Part shown: piece by piece, positions 26,984 to 35,921 of the stretch
How the letters are laid out: the number at the start of each line of letters is the position of its first letter
Position numbering within the stretch: position 1 is the first letter of the stretch
Assembly (NCBI RefSeq): GCF_014698045.1
Contig: NZ_JACJSE010000005.1
Location: 310,001 to 374,000 of the forward strand
Direction: 5' to 3'
Length of the DNA: 64,000 nucleotides
Source: Aulosira sp. FACHB-615
GTDB taxonomy: Bacteria; Cyanobacteriota; Cyanobacteriia; Cyanobacteriales; Nostocaceae
Translations under genes and position numbers: made by a program
Notes under the pieces: model-generated
The model's database searches: none
What the model saw: only the letters and a program-made list of their open reading frames with translations
Told to the model about the DNA's origin: nothing

Positions 26984-27868
26984 TCAAGATTTAGAGAGCC
27001 ATTCTTTGAGCATGAGTCTCAGGCTGTGTCGCCAATAAGGTGGGTGAGTTCCTAGAACTTGTGATATTTTCCCACAAGCCAGTACAGCATAAGCAGGGCG
27101 ACGAGCTAAGGTGGGGTATTCGGCGGTGGTAATGGGGACAATGTTCTGCACTGTGAGAGGAAAGCCTATTTGTTGGGCTTCTTCTAAAATCGCCACAGCA
27201 AAATCGTACCAGCTAATTACGCCACTGTTGGTGTAGTGGTAAGTGCCAGCAATTTCTGGTGTTAACTGGGGGATGATTTGGGCGATAACCCCAGCGATAT
27301 CTCGCGCCCAGGTAGAACTACCAATTTGGTCTGTGACTACCTTGATTTCTGGTCGTTCTTTACCCAGCCGCAGCATTGTTTTGACAAAGTTACTTTTACC
27401 AAAACTGCCATAAACCCAAGCTGTGCGGAGAATAATGTGATGGGGAGTTGTTTGGGTAATGGCTATTTCTCCTGCAAGTTTAGTTTTCCCGTAAGTATTT
27501 AATGGGTTAGTTGCATCAGTTTCTTTGTATGGCTGACTTTGTTGACCATCAAAAACGTAATCAGTAGAAATATGAATTAAAAACGAACCCAGTTTTTTAG
27601 TTTCTTGGGCGATGATTTCGGCTGCTGTTGCATTTACGGCTGTAGCTAGTTCCGGTTCAGTTTCGGCTTTATCTACAGCAGTGTAAGCCGCAGCGTTAAT
27701 AATAATTTTTGGTTGGATATCTCTGATGATTTGGCGTAGGCTATCAGGTTGAGTCAGGTCTATTTCAGGGCGTGCAGAGGCGATGATTTTGTGTTGCAGG
27801 GTCAAGATTTTTTGTAGTTCTTGACCGACTTGACCGTTACTACCCAGCAGTAAGATTGAATCATTCAT
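26984..27868 (-). CDS. rmlD: dTDP-4-dehydrorhamnose reductase
   Basis: 294 residues, extended SDR, last step of dTDP-L-rhamnose synthesis. LLLGSNGQVGQEL is the nucleotide loop, NAAAYTAVDKAE the second motif, and YGKTKLAGE holds the catalytic Tyr/Lys; the end has RRPAYAVLA. The ATG at 27868 is supported because the same bases at 29033-29058 preserve the ancestral overlap with the end of rmlC. Upstream bases to 27905 are a copied rmlC tail and not part of this gene. Confidence 0.93.
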   Translation of the reverse strand: MNDSILLLGSNGQVGQELQKILTLQHKIIASARPEIDLTQPDSLRQIIRDIQPKIIINAAAYTAVDKAETEPELATAVNATAAEIIAQETKKLGSFLIHISTDYVFDGQQSQPYKETDATNPLNTYGKTKLAGEIAITQTTPHHIILRTAWVYGSFGKSNFVKTMLRLGKERPEIKVVTDQIGSSTWARDIAGVIAQIIPQLTPEIAGTYHYTNSGVISWYDFAVAILEEAQQIGFPLTVQNIVPITTAEYPTLARRPAYAVLACGKISQVLGTHPPYWRHSLRLMLKEWLSKS

Positions 27869-27905
27869 AGACTTCTGCACTTTTAAATACCTGACCGTTG
27901 CTATC
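27842..27905. repeat. 64-bp direct repeat, left copy (rmlC tail / rmlD head)
   Basis: Matches 29033-29096 at 61 of 64 positions by my alignment. Read on the minus strand it encodes the last residues of rmlC (SNGQVFKSAEVYE, stop) overlapping the first codons of rmlD. The rmlC part here is out of context. Confidence 0.85.
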
Positions 27906-27929
27906 CTGCAAAATCTCAACCATATTAAA

Positions 27930-28856
27930 TCATGACCAAGTTTTCCCAAGCTGACCTTTTAAACCATGATAAGTTCCCAATAGACAAGCCCAGAGTTTGA
28001 GATATTTATGCTCTAAATCATAAAACATAATCCAAAACATAGTACTCAGCATATATTTTATCCGCCATAGGACACTTATTAAACGATAATAGCCTTGAGC
28101 ATAACGAGTTTCTAAGTAAGTATGGTTACGACAGATATAATAGTGCCGTAAAGCTGAGTATTTTTGTATGTAACGCTCTTTTTGGAGAAAATTTATTTTA
28201 ATAGGATTACCAAAATTGTGATACATGATGGCTTGAGGGACAATCAGATTATGGAAACCTTGTTGTTTTAGTCGCAAGCCATAATCAAGGTCAACACCAT
28301 CAATGAATAAATCTGCACGAGGATAACTGATTGTTTTGGCTGCATTCAAAACGATTAATGAACCAGAAGTAATAGGTGAATCGCATTCATAATATTTCTC
28401 CTCACTTAAAGGTTTATAAGCAAGAAAGTGATATTGATCAAATATTGCTCCATCAACGCTTTTATTACTTCTCTGATCAAATGCGGCTGGCGCAAGTATC
28501 CCAATTAAATAATCAGACTTAGTAAGAGTTTTGTAAACACTTATAAGTCTAATTAAACAATCTTCATGGGCTACACTATCCTGATCAAAAGCCCATAAAA
28601 AATCATATTCTTCCTCAATTGCCCATTTAATTGCCAAAGTTAGTCCTGCACCAATTCCTATATTTTCGGGATGAAACTTGACGATAATATTTTCTTGATT
28701 TGCAAGATGAAGTAAAGGTTGTTGTATGGAGTTATCTACTATTAGTAGCTTATCAACAGCTATAGATTGATTAAAAATTGCATTAATACAATTTTTTACT
28801 GCTGTTGAATCTTCATAAGCTGTTATGTAAGCTGCTATTTTGTATTGCTCCATCAT
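27930..28856 (-). CDS. glycosyltransferase family 2 (rhamnosyltransferase-like)
   Basis: 308-residue GT-A enzyme. AAYITAYEDSTAVKNCINAI, LLIVDNSIQQPL, NIGIGAGLTLAIKWA and FLWAFDQDSVAHEDCL (DxD) are GT2 hallmarks; the domain with SGSLIVLNAA and DGVDLDYGLRLKQQG fits rhamnosyltransferases. It sits between two copies of a 64-bp repeat taken from the rmlC/rmlD junction, so it looks inserted. The upstream gap (28857-29051) holds a 10-base-arm hairpin (28891-28924) and no gene. Confidence 0.88.
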   Translation of the reverse strand: MMEQYKIAAYITAYEDSTAVKNCINAIFNQSIAVDKLLIVDNSIQQPLLHLANQENIIVKFHPENIGIGAGLTLAIKWAIEEEYDFLWAFDQDSVAHEDCLIRLISVYKTLTKSDYLIGILAPAAFDQRSNKSVDGAIFDQYHFLAYKPLSEEKYYECDSPITSGSLIVLNAAKTISYPRADLFIDGVDLDYGLRLKQQGFHNLIVPQAIMYHNFGNPIKINFLQKERYIQKYSALRHYYICRNHTYLETRYAQGYYRLISVLWRIKYMLSTMFWIMFYDLEHKYLKLWACLLGTYHGLKGQLGKTWS

Positions 28857-29032
28857 TTACTTTGCCTATACTTATTCATGTTTTATCCTCAAGCTATTTT
28901 CATGGATGACCTCAAAAATAGCTTTTGCAACAGTGCGTTGAGTCAAGTAGGTCTATATCAGGCTATGCAAGAGTCATGATTTTGTCTTTTGGAGCGAGAT
29001 TTGTGTAGTTATTGACCTCCTTTATAGTTGGC

Positions 29033-29096
29033 ACCCAGCAGTCAGATTGAATCATTCATAGATTTCTGCACTTTTAAATGCCTGACCGTTGCTATC
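29033..29096. repeat. 64-bp direct repeat, right copy
   Basis: Second copy of the rmlC tail / rmlD head sequence. Here the rmlC part is in its gene, and the rmlD part is a short orphan start that runs into unrelated DNA at 29032. Confidence 0.85.
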
Positions 29097-29597
29097 TTTA
29101 GCTGATAATATTGGTGGTTCTTGGATAGGCCAGTCTATAGCTAAATCTGGATCATTCCATAGAATAGTGCGATCGCCTTGGGGTGCATAGTAATCTGTAG
29201 TTTTGTAAAGCACCTCCGCCACTTCCGAAAGTACCAAAAAACCATGAGCAAAGCCTGGTGGTATCCACAATTGGCGTTTATTTTCGGCGCTGAGTTCATA
29301 TCCTACCCATTGTCCAAAGGTAGGTGAACTTTTGCGAACATCTACAGCTACATCAAAAATACTACCAACAATAGCCCGCACTAATTTACCTTGTGGTTGG
29401 ATTATTTGGTAATGAAGTCCGCGTAACACATTTTTTTTAGAAAAAGAATGGTTATCCTGCACAAAGTTAAAAGGATGATCAAGTTTATCAGTAAATTTTT
29501 GCTGGTTATACGATTCAAAAAAAAAGCCGCGTGAGTCGGAGAATACTTGCGGTTCTATTAGTAATATCTCAGGTATTGTTGTATCGGTGTCCTTCAC
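29052..29597 (-). CDS. rmlC: dTDP-4-dehydrorhamnose 3,5-epimerase
   Basis: 181-residue cupin. Family marks: EPQVFSDSRGFFFESYNQ, QDNHSFSKKNVLRGLHYQ (catalytic His), GSIFDVAVDVRKSSPTFG, WIPPGFAHGFLVLS and VLYKTTDYY. Makes dTDP-4-keto-rhamnose for RmlD. A HIP1 site lies inside the gene, unlike the genes further upstream in the locus. Confidence 0.95.
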   Translation of the reverse strand: MKDTDTTIPEILLIEPQVFSDSRGFFFESYNQQKFTDKLDHPFNFVQDNHSFSKKNVLRGLHYQIIQPQGKLVRAIVGSIFDVAVDVRKSSPTFGQWVGYELSAENKRQLWIPPGFAHGFLVLSEVAEVLYKTTDYYAPQGDRTILWNDPDLAIDWPIQEPPILSAKDSNGQAFKSAEIYE

Positions 29598-29646
29598 GGA
29601 TTTTGGGTAAGAGGATGTTTTGATGTGATTATTTTATCACTTAAAA

Positions 29647-30714
29647 TTAACTGGCTTTTCGAGATACCTGAGCATAATAAATTTCTTCTAATATCTGTTC
29701 AAGGTTATACTTGTATTCCCAGTTTGGATAGTGAAGGCGAAATTTTCTCACATCTGAAATATACCAAATGTGATCACCAGAGCGATTCTGTTCTGTATAA
29801 GTATATTGCAACTTTTTGCCTACGATATTCTCACAAATTGAGATTGCTTCTAACATAGAGCAATTACTATGCCGAGAACCACCGATATTGTATACCTCTC
29901 CACACTGAGGATTTTGATAAAAGTGGTAAAAAGCGTTTACTAAATCATAACTGTGAATATTATCTCTGACCTGTTTACCTTTGTAGCCAAATATTGTGTA
30001 AGTTTCATTAGAAATAGTACATTTCATTAAGTACGCTAGAAACCCATGTAACTGAGCGCCAGAATGATTAGGGCCAGTTAGACAACCGCCTCTAAAGCTA
30101 GCAGTCTTCATCCCAAAGTATTTGCCATATTCTTGAACTAATACATCTGCTGCAACTTTAGAAACACCAAATAAGGAATGTTTAGAATTATCAATTGACA
30201 TTGATTCATCAATTCCTTCCAAATACTGATGATCTGCTGCAATTTCCCAGCGATTTTCTAATTCTTGTAATGGCAAATAATTAGGAGTATCGCCATAAAC
30301 TTTGTTGGTTGAAGTAAATATAAAAGTTGCTTCTGGGCAATATTGCCGAGTAGCTTCTAGTAGTACCAAAGTACCATTAGCATTGACTGTAAAATCTGTA
30401 TGTGGATCTTTAGCAGCCCAGTCATGCGATGGTTGTGCTGCTGTATGGATAATCAGAGCAATATCAGAAGAATGTTCTTGAAACAGGTTTTCTACTGCGG
30501 AGCGATCTCGAATATCAATATCATAGTGACGATAGTTATTACCATATTTATCTTCCAAGATGCGACGATTCCAGTCTGTAGAAGCAGATTCACCAAAAAA
30601 TACTGCCCGCATATTATTATCAATACCTACAACATGAAAACCATGTTGGGCAAAAAAGTGAACAGATTCCGAACCAATCAGACCAGAGGAACCAGTAATT
30701 ACAACCGTAGGCAT
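29647..30714 (-). CDS. NAD-dependent epimerase/dehydratase (CDP-paratose 2-epimerase-like)
   Basis: 355 residues from the ATG at 30714 (MPTVVITGSSGLIGSE). Extended SDR with nucleotide loop GSSGLIG, Asp of DNNMR, HTAAQPSHDWA and STNKVYGD. The usual YxxxK pair reads FGVSK (Phe182, Lys186), so the catalytic Tyr appears replaced. The TNKVYGD and HTAAQPSHD regions resemble CDP-tyvelose/paratose epimerases. It follows another epimerase gene with a 35-base gap. The substrate is uncertain; it could also be a UDP- or dTDP-sugar. Confidence 0.75.
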   Translation of the reverse strand: MPTVVITGSSGLIGSESVHFFAQHGFHVVGIDNNMRAVFFGESASTDWNRRILEDKYGNNYRHYDIDIRDRSAVENLFQEHSSDIALIIHTAAQPSHDWAAKDPHTDFTVNANGTLVLLEATRQYCPEATFIFTSTNKVYGDTPNYLPLQELENRWEIAADHQYLEGIDESMSIDNSKHSLFGVSKVAADVLVQEYGKYFGMKTASFRGGCLTGPNHSGAQLHGFLAYLMKCTISNETYTIFGYKGKQVRDNIHSYDLVNAFYHFYQNPQCGEVYNIGGSRHSNCSMLEAISICENIVGKKLQYTYTEQNRSGDHIWYISDVRKFRLHYPNWEYKYNLEQILEEIYYAQVSRKAS

Positions 30715-30749
30715 AGTATATTGATTCAAGTCAAATTATAATAAACATC

Positions 30750-31817
30750 TTAAGATAAAATGGGTTTGAGAATTGTTTCATTCTCAAGAATCCAACTATA
30801 AATATCTTGCAGAGTTTGTTCTGGATTCCTAATTGCTCTCCATCCAGTCTTAGCCATTATTTTAGAAGCATCTGTAATATATATAGGTATGTCACCTTGT
30901 CTAGCTGTTGCTTCTGATTTGATCAAAATAGATTTACCAGTAATTGCTTCGCATAGTTTAGTAGTCTCTAACAAAGACAAGCTGTTTTCTACACCTCCAC
31001 CAACATTTAAAACATCTCCGTCTAAGTCCGAGAAATTTTCTAATTGGTAATCAATCAAGGTTAATAAATCATCAATATGTAATAAATCTCTAACTTGTTT
31101 ACCTGTACCGCCATAGCCTATATAACTTAAAGATTTTTCAAAATAGTGTGCAGCCAGCCACAACACAAAAACACCTTGATCAACTTTACCCATTTGCCAA
31201 GGGCCTGTAATTACGCCACAACGGTTAACTATTGCCTGAATACCATAAGCCTGTCTATACTCTTCAATCAACATTTCCGAAGCAAGTTTAGTTGTACCAT
31301 ATAAAGAGCGGTGGCCTTGGAGTGTGAATTCTTCTGCAATCCCAAATTCAGACACTCCAGGTATTGTTTGTTGCGATGCAATGTTGAAGCGGGTTGCCAA
31401 TTCTATTAAATTAAGTGACTTCAGTTTTTCAATAGGATAAATACGGCTAGTGGATAAAAATAATAACCTAGCTTGAATTTGTCTAGCTAGTTCTAAAACA
31501 TTGATAGTTCCTACTAAATTCGTTTGTAAGACATATTGCGGAGAGGAAAATCCTGCTAGTACGGAAGGTTCAGCAGAACAGTCAATAATAGTACCGACCT
31601 GAAAATTTGTGGGTTCTAAATCGCTAGCCGAACGAATATCCCCATGAATAAACTCAATACCCAATTGTTTGAATCGAGGAAGGTTTAATTCTGAACCCCG
31701 TCTGCGTAAATTATCAAAACATATAACTTTCCACTGAGGATTTTGCTTTTTTAAACTAATTGCCAAAGAACTACCAACAAAACCTGCTCCTCCTAAAATT
31801 AAAATCCTGTCTGACAT
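30750..31817 (-). CDS. NAD-dependent epimerase/dehydratase
   Basis: 355-residue extended SDR. Loop GGAGFVGSSLA, Asp in CFDNLRRRGSELNL (as in CDP-paratose epimerase-like enzymes), DCSAEPSVLAG, STSRIYP, and an intact YGTTK (Tyr173, Lys177). HIDDLLTLIDYQL and NVGGGVENSLSLLE complete the substrate domain. Paralogue of the next gene downstream. Probably interconverts a nucleotide sugar for the surface glycan; which sugar is not known. Confidence 0.8.
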   Translation of the reverse strand: MSDRILILGGAGFVGSSLAISLKKQNPQWKVICFDNLRRRGSELNLPRFKQLGIEFIHGDIRSASDLEPTNFQVGTIIDCSAEPSVLAGFSSPQYVLQTNLVGTINVLELARQIQARLLFLSTSRIYPIEKLKSLNLIELATRFNIASQQTIPGVSEFGIAEEFTLQGHRSLYGTTKLASEMLIEEYRQAYGIQAIVNRCGVITGPWQMGKVDQGVFVLWLAAHYFEKSLSYIGYGGTGKQVRDLLHIDDLLTLIDYQLENFSDLDGDVLNVGGGVENSLSLLETTKLCEAITGKSILIKSEATARQGDIPIYITDASKIMAKTGWRAIRNPEQTLQDIYSWILENETILKPILS

Positions 31818-31822
31818 TTATT

Positions 31823-33130
31823 TTAAGCCTTTGATTTAACAACAGTTTTTTTATGATTAAGATGATAATCACCACGAGATAAATGCTTTTCTAACCAAAT
31901 ATACAGAACTATAAACAAATATCGACTGCCCATTTCTTTGAGTTTTAGCTTAGAAACTCCAGTAGTTCTGTTGCGCCAAGTTATAGGAATAGTTGTATAA
32001 GAATACCCCCTAACAATTGCCTTAAGAGGTAGTTCTACTGTTAAGTTAAAATGGTGAGATATTAATGGTGAAATTCCTTCTATCACCTCTTTGCGATAAA
32101 TTTTAAAGGCATTAGTTGTATCATTGAAGTTAAGACCAAATAATATTTGAACAAACAAATTTGCTAAACGATTTATAAATAATTTATGGCTAGGATAGTC
32201 AATTACTTTACCGCCCTTAATAAAGCGAGAACCAAAAACACAATCGTAACCTTCTTGGAGTTTATGGTAGTAAGATACTATATCTTCTGGTGCATCTGAA
32301 CTATCTGCCATAACTACTGCTACAGCATCACCTGTAAAATTTTCCAACCCACAGCGCACTGCAAAACCAAAACCATTAGGATAATAATTATTTATATATC
32401 GCAGTCTAATATTTTCAGAATTCATTTGCTGCAATAATTCTTCAGTCTTATCCTTACTGTTATCGTTCACAACTAAAATTTCATAATCTATATTTTCCTG
32501 TTCCAGGAATTGACTAATAGTATTAACAGTTTGAACTATACAATCTTCTTCGTTATAAGCTGGAATTACTAGTGATAAAGTATTGATAGGTTTTGATAAC
32601 TTTTGGGGTTCAGCCTTCCTGACTTTTGAATTTCCTGATAAAGCGGGAGCTAAGGATTCGGGATAATATGTATCTGATGAGTTTATTATTTGTGATTGAT
32701 GGTTATTATTTTTAGATGGATTTTTAAAAACAAACCTATCACTAATGAAATAATTAATAGAGGCACTTAAAAGCACACCTATTAAAGTATTGATAGCGTA
32801 GTTAACACCGAACCAATCCAAAAGCGGGAATATCAGAAAAATTCGAGCAATCACCGCTACACCAGCAGAAACATGATAAAGAGGTAGTTGTCGTAAAAAT
32901 ACTTCTTTAAAATTCCAGATTCCGCCAGTCCAAACCCAAATTCTATATATGAAGAAACTAAATACCAGAGAAATTTCTATTGAAAATACATTAGCAATAT
33001 TTCGTAATAAAGGAGTATTAAAGTTGAACTTTTCAATTAGTAAAAAAATTAACGCTAAATTTAGTGCCGCAGCTAAACCACCACCTAGCAGGAACTTTAA
33101 AATCTTTAAGGAAAAAAATTTTTTGAACAT
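31823..33130 (-). CDS. GtrA-domain / glycosyltransferase family 2 fusion
   Basis: 435 residues. Residues about 1-140 form a GtrA-like four-helix membrane domain (FLLGGGLAAALNLALIFLLI, FFIYRIWVW, FVFKNP). After a linker, residues about 178-400 are a DPM1-like GT2 (LSLVIPAYNEEDCIVQTVNT, DNSKDKTEEL, MADSSDAPED, GSRFIKGGKV, TNAFKIYRKEV). It likely charges polyprenyl phosphate with a sugar and helps present or flip it. The common fusion order is GT then GtrA; here it is reversed. Starts with ATG at 33130; the next gene begins five bases after its stop. Confidence 0.85.
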   Translation of the reverse strand: MFKKFFSLKILKFLLGGGLAAALNLALIFLLIEKFNFNTPLLRNIANVFSIEISLVFSFFIYRIWVWTGGIWNFKEVFLRQLPLYHVSAGVAVIARIFLIFPLLDWFGVNYAINTLIGVLLSASINYFISDRFVFKNPSKNNNHQSQIINSSDTYYPESLAPALSGNSKVRKAEPQKLSKPINTLSLVIPAYNEEDCIVQTVNTISQFLEQENIDYEILVVNDNSKDKTEELLQQMNSENIRLRYINNYYPNGFGFAVRCGLENFTGDAVAVVMADSSDAPEDIVSYYHKLQEGYDCVFGSRFIKGGKVIDYPSHKLFINRLANLFVQILFGLNFNDTTNAFKIYRKEVIEGISPLISHHFNLTVELPLKAIVRGYSYTTIPITWRNRTTGVSKLKLKEMGSRYLFIVLYIWLEKHLSRGDYHLNHKKTVVKSKA

Positions 33131-33215
33131 AAATAGATTTCACCCCTTAAATACAAGCCTGAAATAATCAGATCTTAAATACTAAAATATTAATTCAAAA
33201 TATAATTGCCATTTA

Positions 33216-35771
33216 TTAAAGATAATTTAGTTTTAAGTCTTGTTGGTTTTGAAATCGTCTAGCAACTTTATTCACGGGATCGTAAATCCAAATTTTAACA
33301 ACATGATTATCTTTAGGGATATTATCTGAGTCTAAAGATATTGACCAACCTGATTGATTATAGTTTGGATTTTTATAAAATTCTCCAACATCGTATCTAT
33401 CCCAACTTGTTTTAGTCATTGCTAGAGGAATATTTGCATCGCTATATGTTATAAGAATTGAAACTGCCTGTTGAGGATTGCTCTTAGATACTATCCATCC
33501 ATATAAATATATTTCTTCTCCTCTTTTAAAGCTAACTTCGGGAGAGTCCAATGAACCGATATATTCTTCAGTGGGTTCTTGTAGAAACTTGATTCCTTTC
33601 AGGTTAGTTATATCAAGAGATTTATCTTTAATTTGAATAGATGGATCTACTTGATAAGTATCCATTTTTATTTGAATATTTTTCTTATACAAAAAAGGAT
33701 TAACAGCCGAAAACTTAAAGGATCTCACTCGCTGGTTCCATTTCCCCTTAAAGAATGAAAGAGCTTGAATATCATTTAACGGTAAGTGACTAATGATTAT
33801 ACCATTTTCAGAATTTTCTGGAATTATTCTGAAAGAATGGCTACTAGCATTTTTGAAAAGAATATCAATTTTTACAGGAGGCGATCTAAATATCATTTTG
33901 TATATTTTTCCTAAAAATGAGTAGTTGAATTTTACAGATGCTCGCACTAAATGAGATGAGTCTGAAATATTCGTAGATTCATTCCATTTTATTGTTAATT
34001 CTTGACTCTCTACAGATGATAAGCATATATTTTTATCCCGTTTTTCAAGCAATAGCAAATTAGATACTTCCGATGTATTTAAACTGATCAATTCATTAAA
34101 TTTAGATGATAATTTATAATTGCAAGCTATGTAAGAGAAGGTAGATGGCTCATCAAAAAAAGGATGTCTGTTATCAATAGTATTAAAACCATATATGATG
34201 TAGCTAGGTGTCTGACTTGATATACTATTAAAGTTAGCTGTGTCAAGGAATTTAGTATAGGCAGAGTAAGACTGAAATATAGGTCTTGATTTCCATTTAA
34301 GATTATTTGATTCAACGAGTGAAATTTCCCAAGGTATAATATCTACTGTTTGATTATTGATTACTTGTAATAACTCTTCAGAGAATTTAACCTTTGCTAG
34401 TTCTAAACTACTATTTGTATTGATGTTATGACGTAGATTTTCTGTTTTTGTTAAAGCTAATACTTTGTTAATAACATTAATTGGTTTAAAATCGTTAACT
34501 ATTTTTACGCCGATATTTGCATTAGAATTGCCAAAAGGAGATGTTGCAAAACAATATATAGAAATAATTATTCCTGAATAAATTAATGTGATTTTTCTAA
34601 AAGTTTTAAACTTATTGCTTAATTTGGTGATACTTATAGCAGCTATTATGAGGAAGGATTGTATAAAAATGTAAACATGTCCATCTTGGCGCACATAGCC
34701 ATGTTTAAAACTCATCCATAAAGTAAAAGCTAAAGCCAAACTCAGACCTAAATATTCTTGACTTTGACGTATAATTTGAATTAGTAGTATAAGTATTATT
34801 AAAATCCCTACAATCGCAAATCCTACCTCCCAAGCCGAGCCAACTATACTCATGGCACTAGAATAGCCAGAAGAAATTTCAAACGAACCCCTGAAATAAT
34901 CTAGTAACTGAGGAGATATATAAATACTGGTTATAAAAATACCCAATGTATATGTTAAATAAAAAGTATTTTTAAAGTCAATTTTTTTATAAATTACTTT
35001 TTCTGATAAATGAGATTGATTTATTTTATAAATTACTTTTGTTTGAAATAACCAAGATAGAATTCCTAAAAATGTGGCAGAAAATACGCATACAGTAAGC
35101 AATCTAAAATTGCCTGCTAAATTTGGGTTCAATAATAATAAAGAAACAGTTAATGCTGCTATGATAGCATCTAGAACAGCAAATAAACTTTGTGATAGAT
35201 ATGATTGAACTTTGAAACTTTTCCAGACCTCGGATAAAAGTATCAAAATCGTTATTCCTAATGTACAAACTCCAATGTTAAACTTGGTAAGTAAACATAA
35301 TCCTGATAATGAGCCAAGCCCCAAAGCACATATTCTAATATTATTTTTGTTAATAATATTGTTCCAGGACAAAACCATTATGAATGCAAAGATTATCTTG
35401 TAATCAATGGATAAACCAAATAAGTAAGCTAAAAATATACTAGTAGACAGTAAGCATTTGTCGAGATTGCTTTTTTGAATTTTAACTGTTGCAAGACTGA
35501 CACAAAAGGTTATTAATTCAACAGCTATACGAAATATTAATATCGGATAAAAGTTTTTTTCAAGTACAGCACCATGAATTAAATAACCCAATGGCCCATA
35601 GGTAAATATAATATCTTTTCCAAAATAAAGTTTATTTAAAGCAGCACGACTAATTGCATATTGCCAAGACGGGTCAAGCCCTATTCTTATTCCTGAAGGT
35701 AAGTTAAGAAAGGCAAGGAATATATATATACATATAATAATAGATGCTATTCTAATAAGTCTCTCTGATTT
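33216..35771 (-). CDS. large multi-span membrane protein, possible polyprenyl-sugar transferase
   Basis: 851 residues from the ATG at 35771. About 11-12 hydrophobic spans in residues 1-430, an early luminal loop with GIRIGLDPSWQYAISRAALN and FTYGPLGYLI, then a soluble C-terminal half. The last 110 residues form a beta-rich module (EIYLYGWIVSKSN ... GWSISLDSDNIP ... VVKIWIYDP). The layout (spans plus exoplasmic domain) resembles GT-C enzymes, but no DxD/ExD motif is obvious, so this is inference. Markedly AT-rich; no HIP1 sites seen. Confidence 0.65.
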   Translation of the reverse strand, partial: KSERLIRIASIIICIYIFLAFLNLPSGIRIGLDPSWQYAISRAALNKLYFGKDIIFTYGPLGYLIHGAVLEKNFYPILIFRIAVELITFCVSLATVKIQKSNLDKCLLSTSIFLAYLFGLSIDYKIIFAFIMVLSWNNIINKNNIRICALGLGSLSGLCLLTKFNIGVCTLGITILILLSEVWKSFKVQSYLSQSLFAVLDAIIAALTVSLLLLNPNLAGNFRLLTVCVFSATFLGILSWLFQTKVIYKINQSHLSEKVIYKKIDFKNTFYLTYTLGIFITSIYISPQLLDYFRGSFEISSGYSSAMSIVGSAWEVGFAIVGILIILILLIQIIRQSQEYLGLSLALAFTLWMSFKHGYVRQDGHVYIFIQSFLIIAAISITKLSNKFKTFRKITLIYSGIIISIYCFATSPFGNSNANIGVKIVNDFKPINVINKVLALTKTENLRHNINTNSSLELAKVKFSEELLQVINNQTVDIIPWEISLVESNNLKWKSRPIFQSYSAYTKFLDTANFNSISSQTPSYIIYGFNTIDNRHPFFDEPSTFSYIACNYKLSSKFNELISLNTSEVSNLLLLEKRDKNICLSSVESQELTIKWNESTNISDSSHLVRASVKFNYSFLGKIYKMIFRSPPVKIDILFKNASSHSFRIIPENSENGIIISHLPLNDIQALSFFKGKWNQRVRSFKFSAVNPFLYKKNIQIKMDTYQVDPSIQIKDKSLDITNLKGIKFLQEPTEEYIGSLDSPEVSFKRGEEIYLYGWIVSKSNPQQAVSILITYSDANIPLAMTKTSWDRYDVGEFYKNPNYNQSGWSISLDSDNIPKDNHVVKIWIYDPVNKVARRFQNQQDLKLNYL

Positions 35772-35860
35772 CATATAATTTAATTTTCTACTCAAATTTC
35801 AGTCATATATATTGAAAAATTAGTTAAGATTCATAGAAGTTTTTAGATACTTCTTTAAGT

Positions 35861-35892
35861 AAAAAATATAAGCTTTTTAAAAAGCTTATATT
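35861..35892 (-). terminator. 28-base perfect palindrome with T run
   Basis: 35865-35892 is an exact palindrome (AATATAAGCTTTTT and its complement). On the minus strand it is followed by TTTTTT, as in a rho-independent terminator. It lies after the 1044-residue glycosyltransferase gene, inside an otherwise one-direction gene run. Confidence 0.65.
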
Positions 35893-35921
35893 AGCAATAA
35901 AATCTAAATTCATTATGTTGC

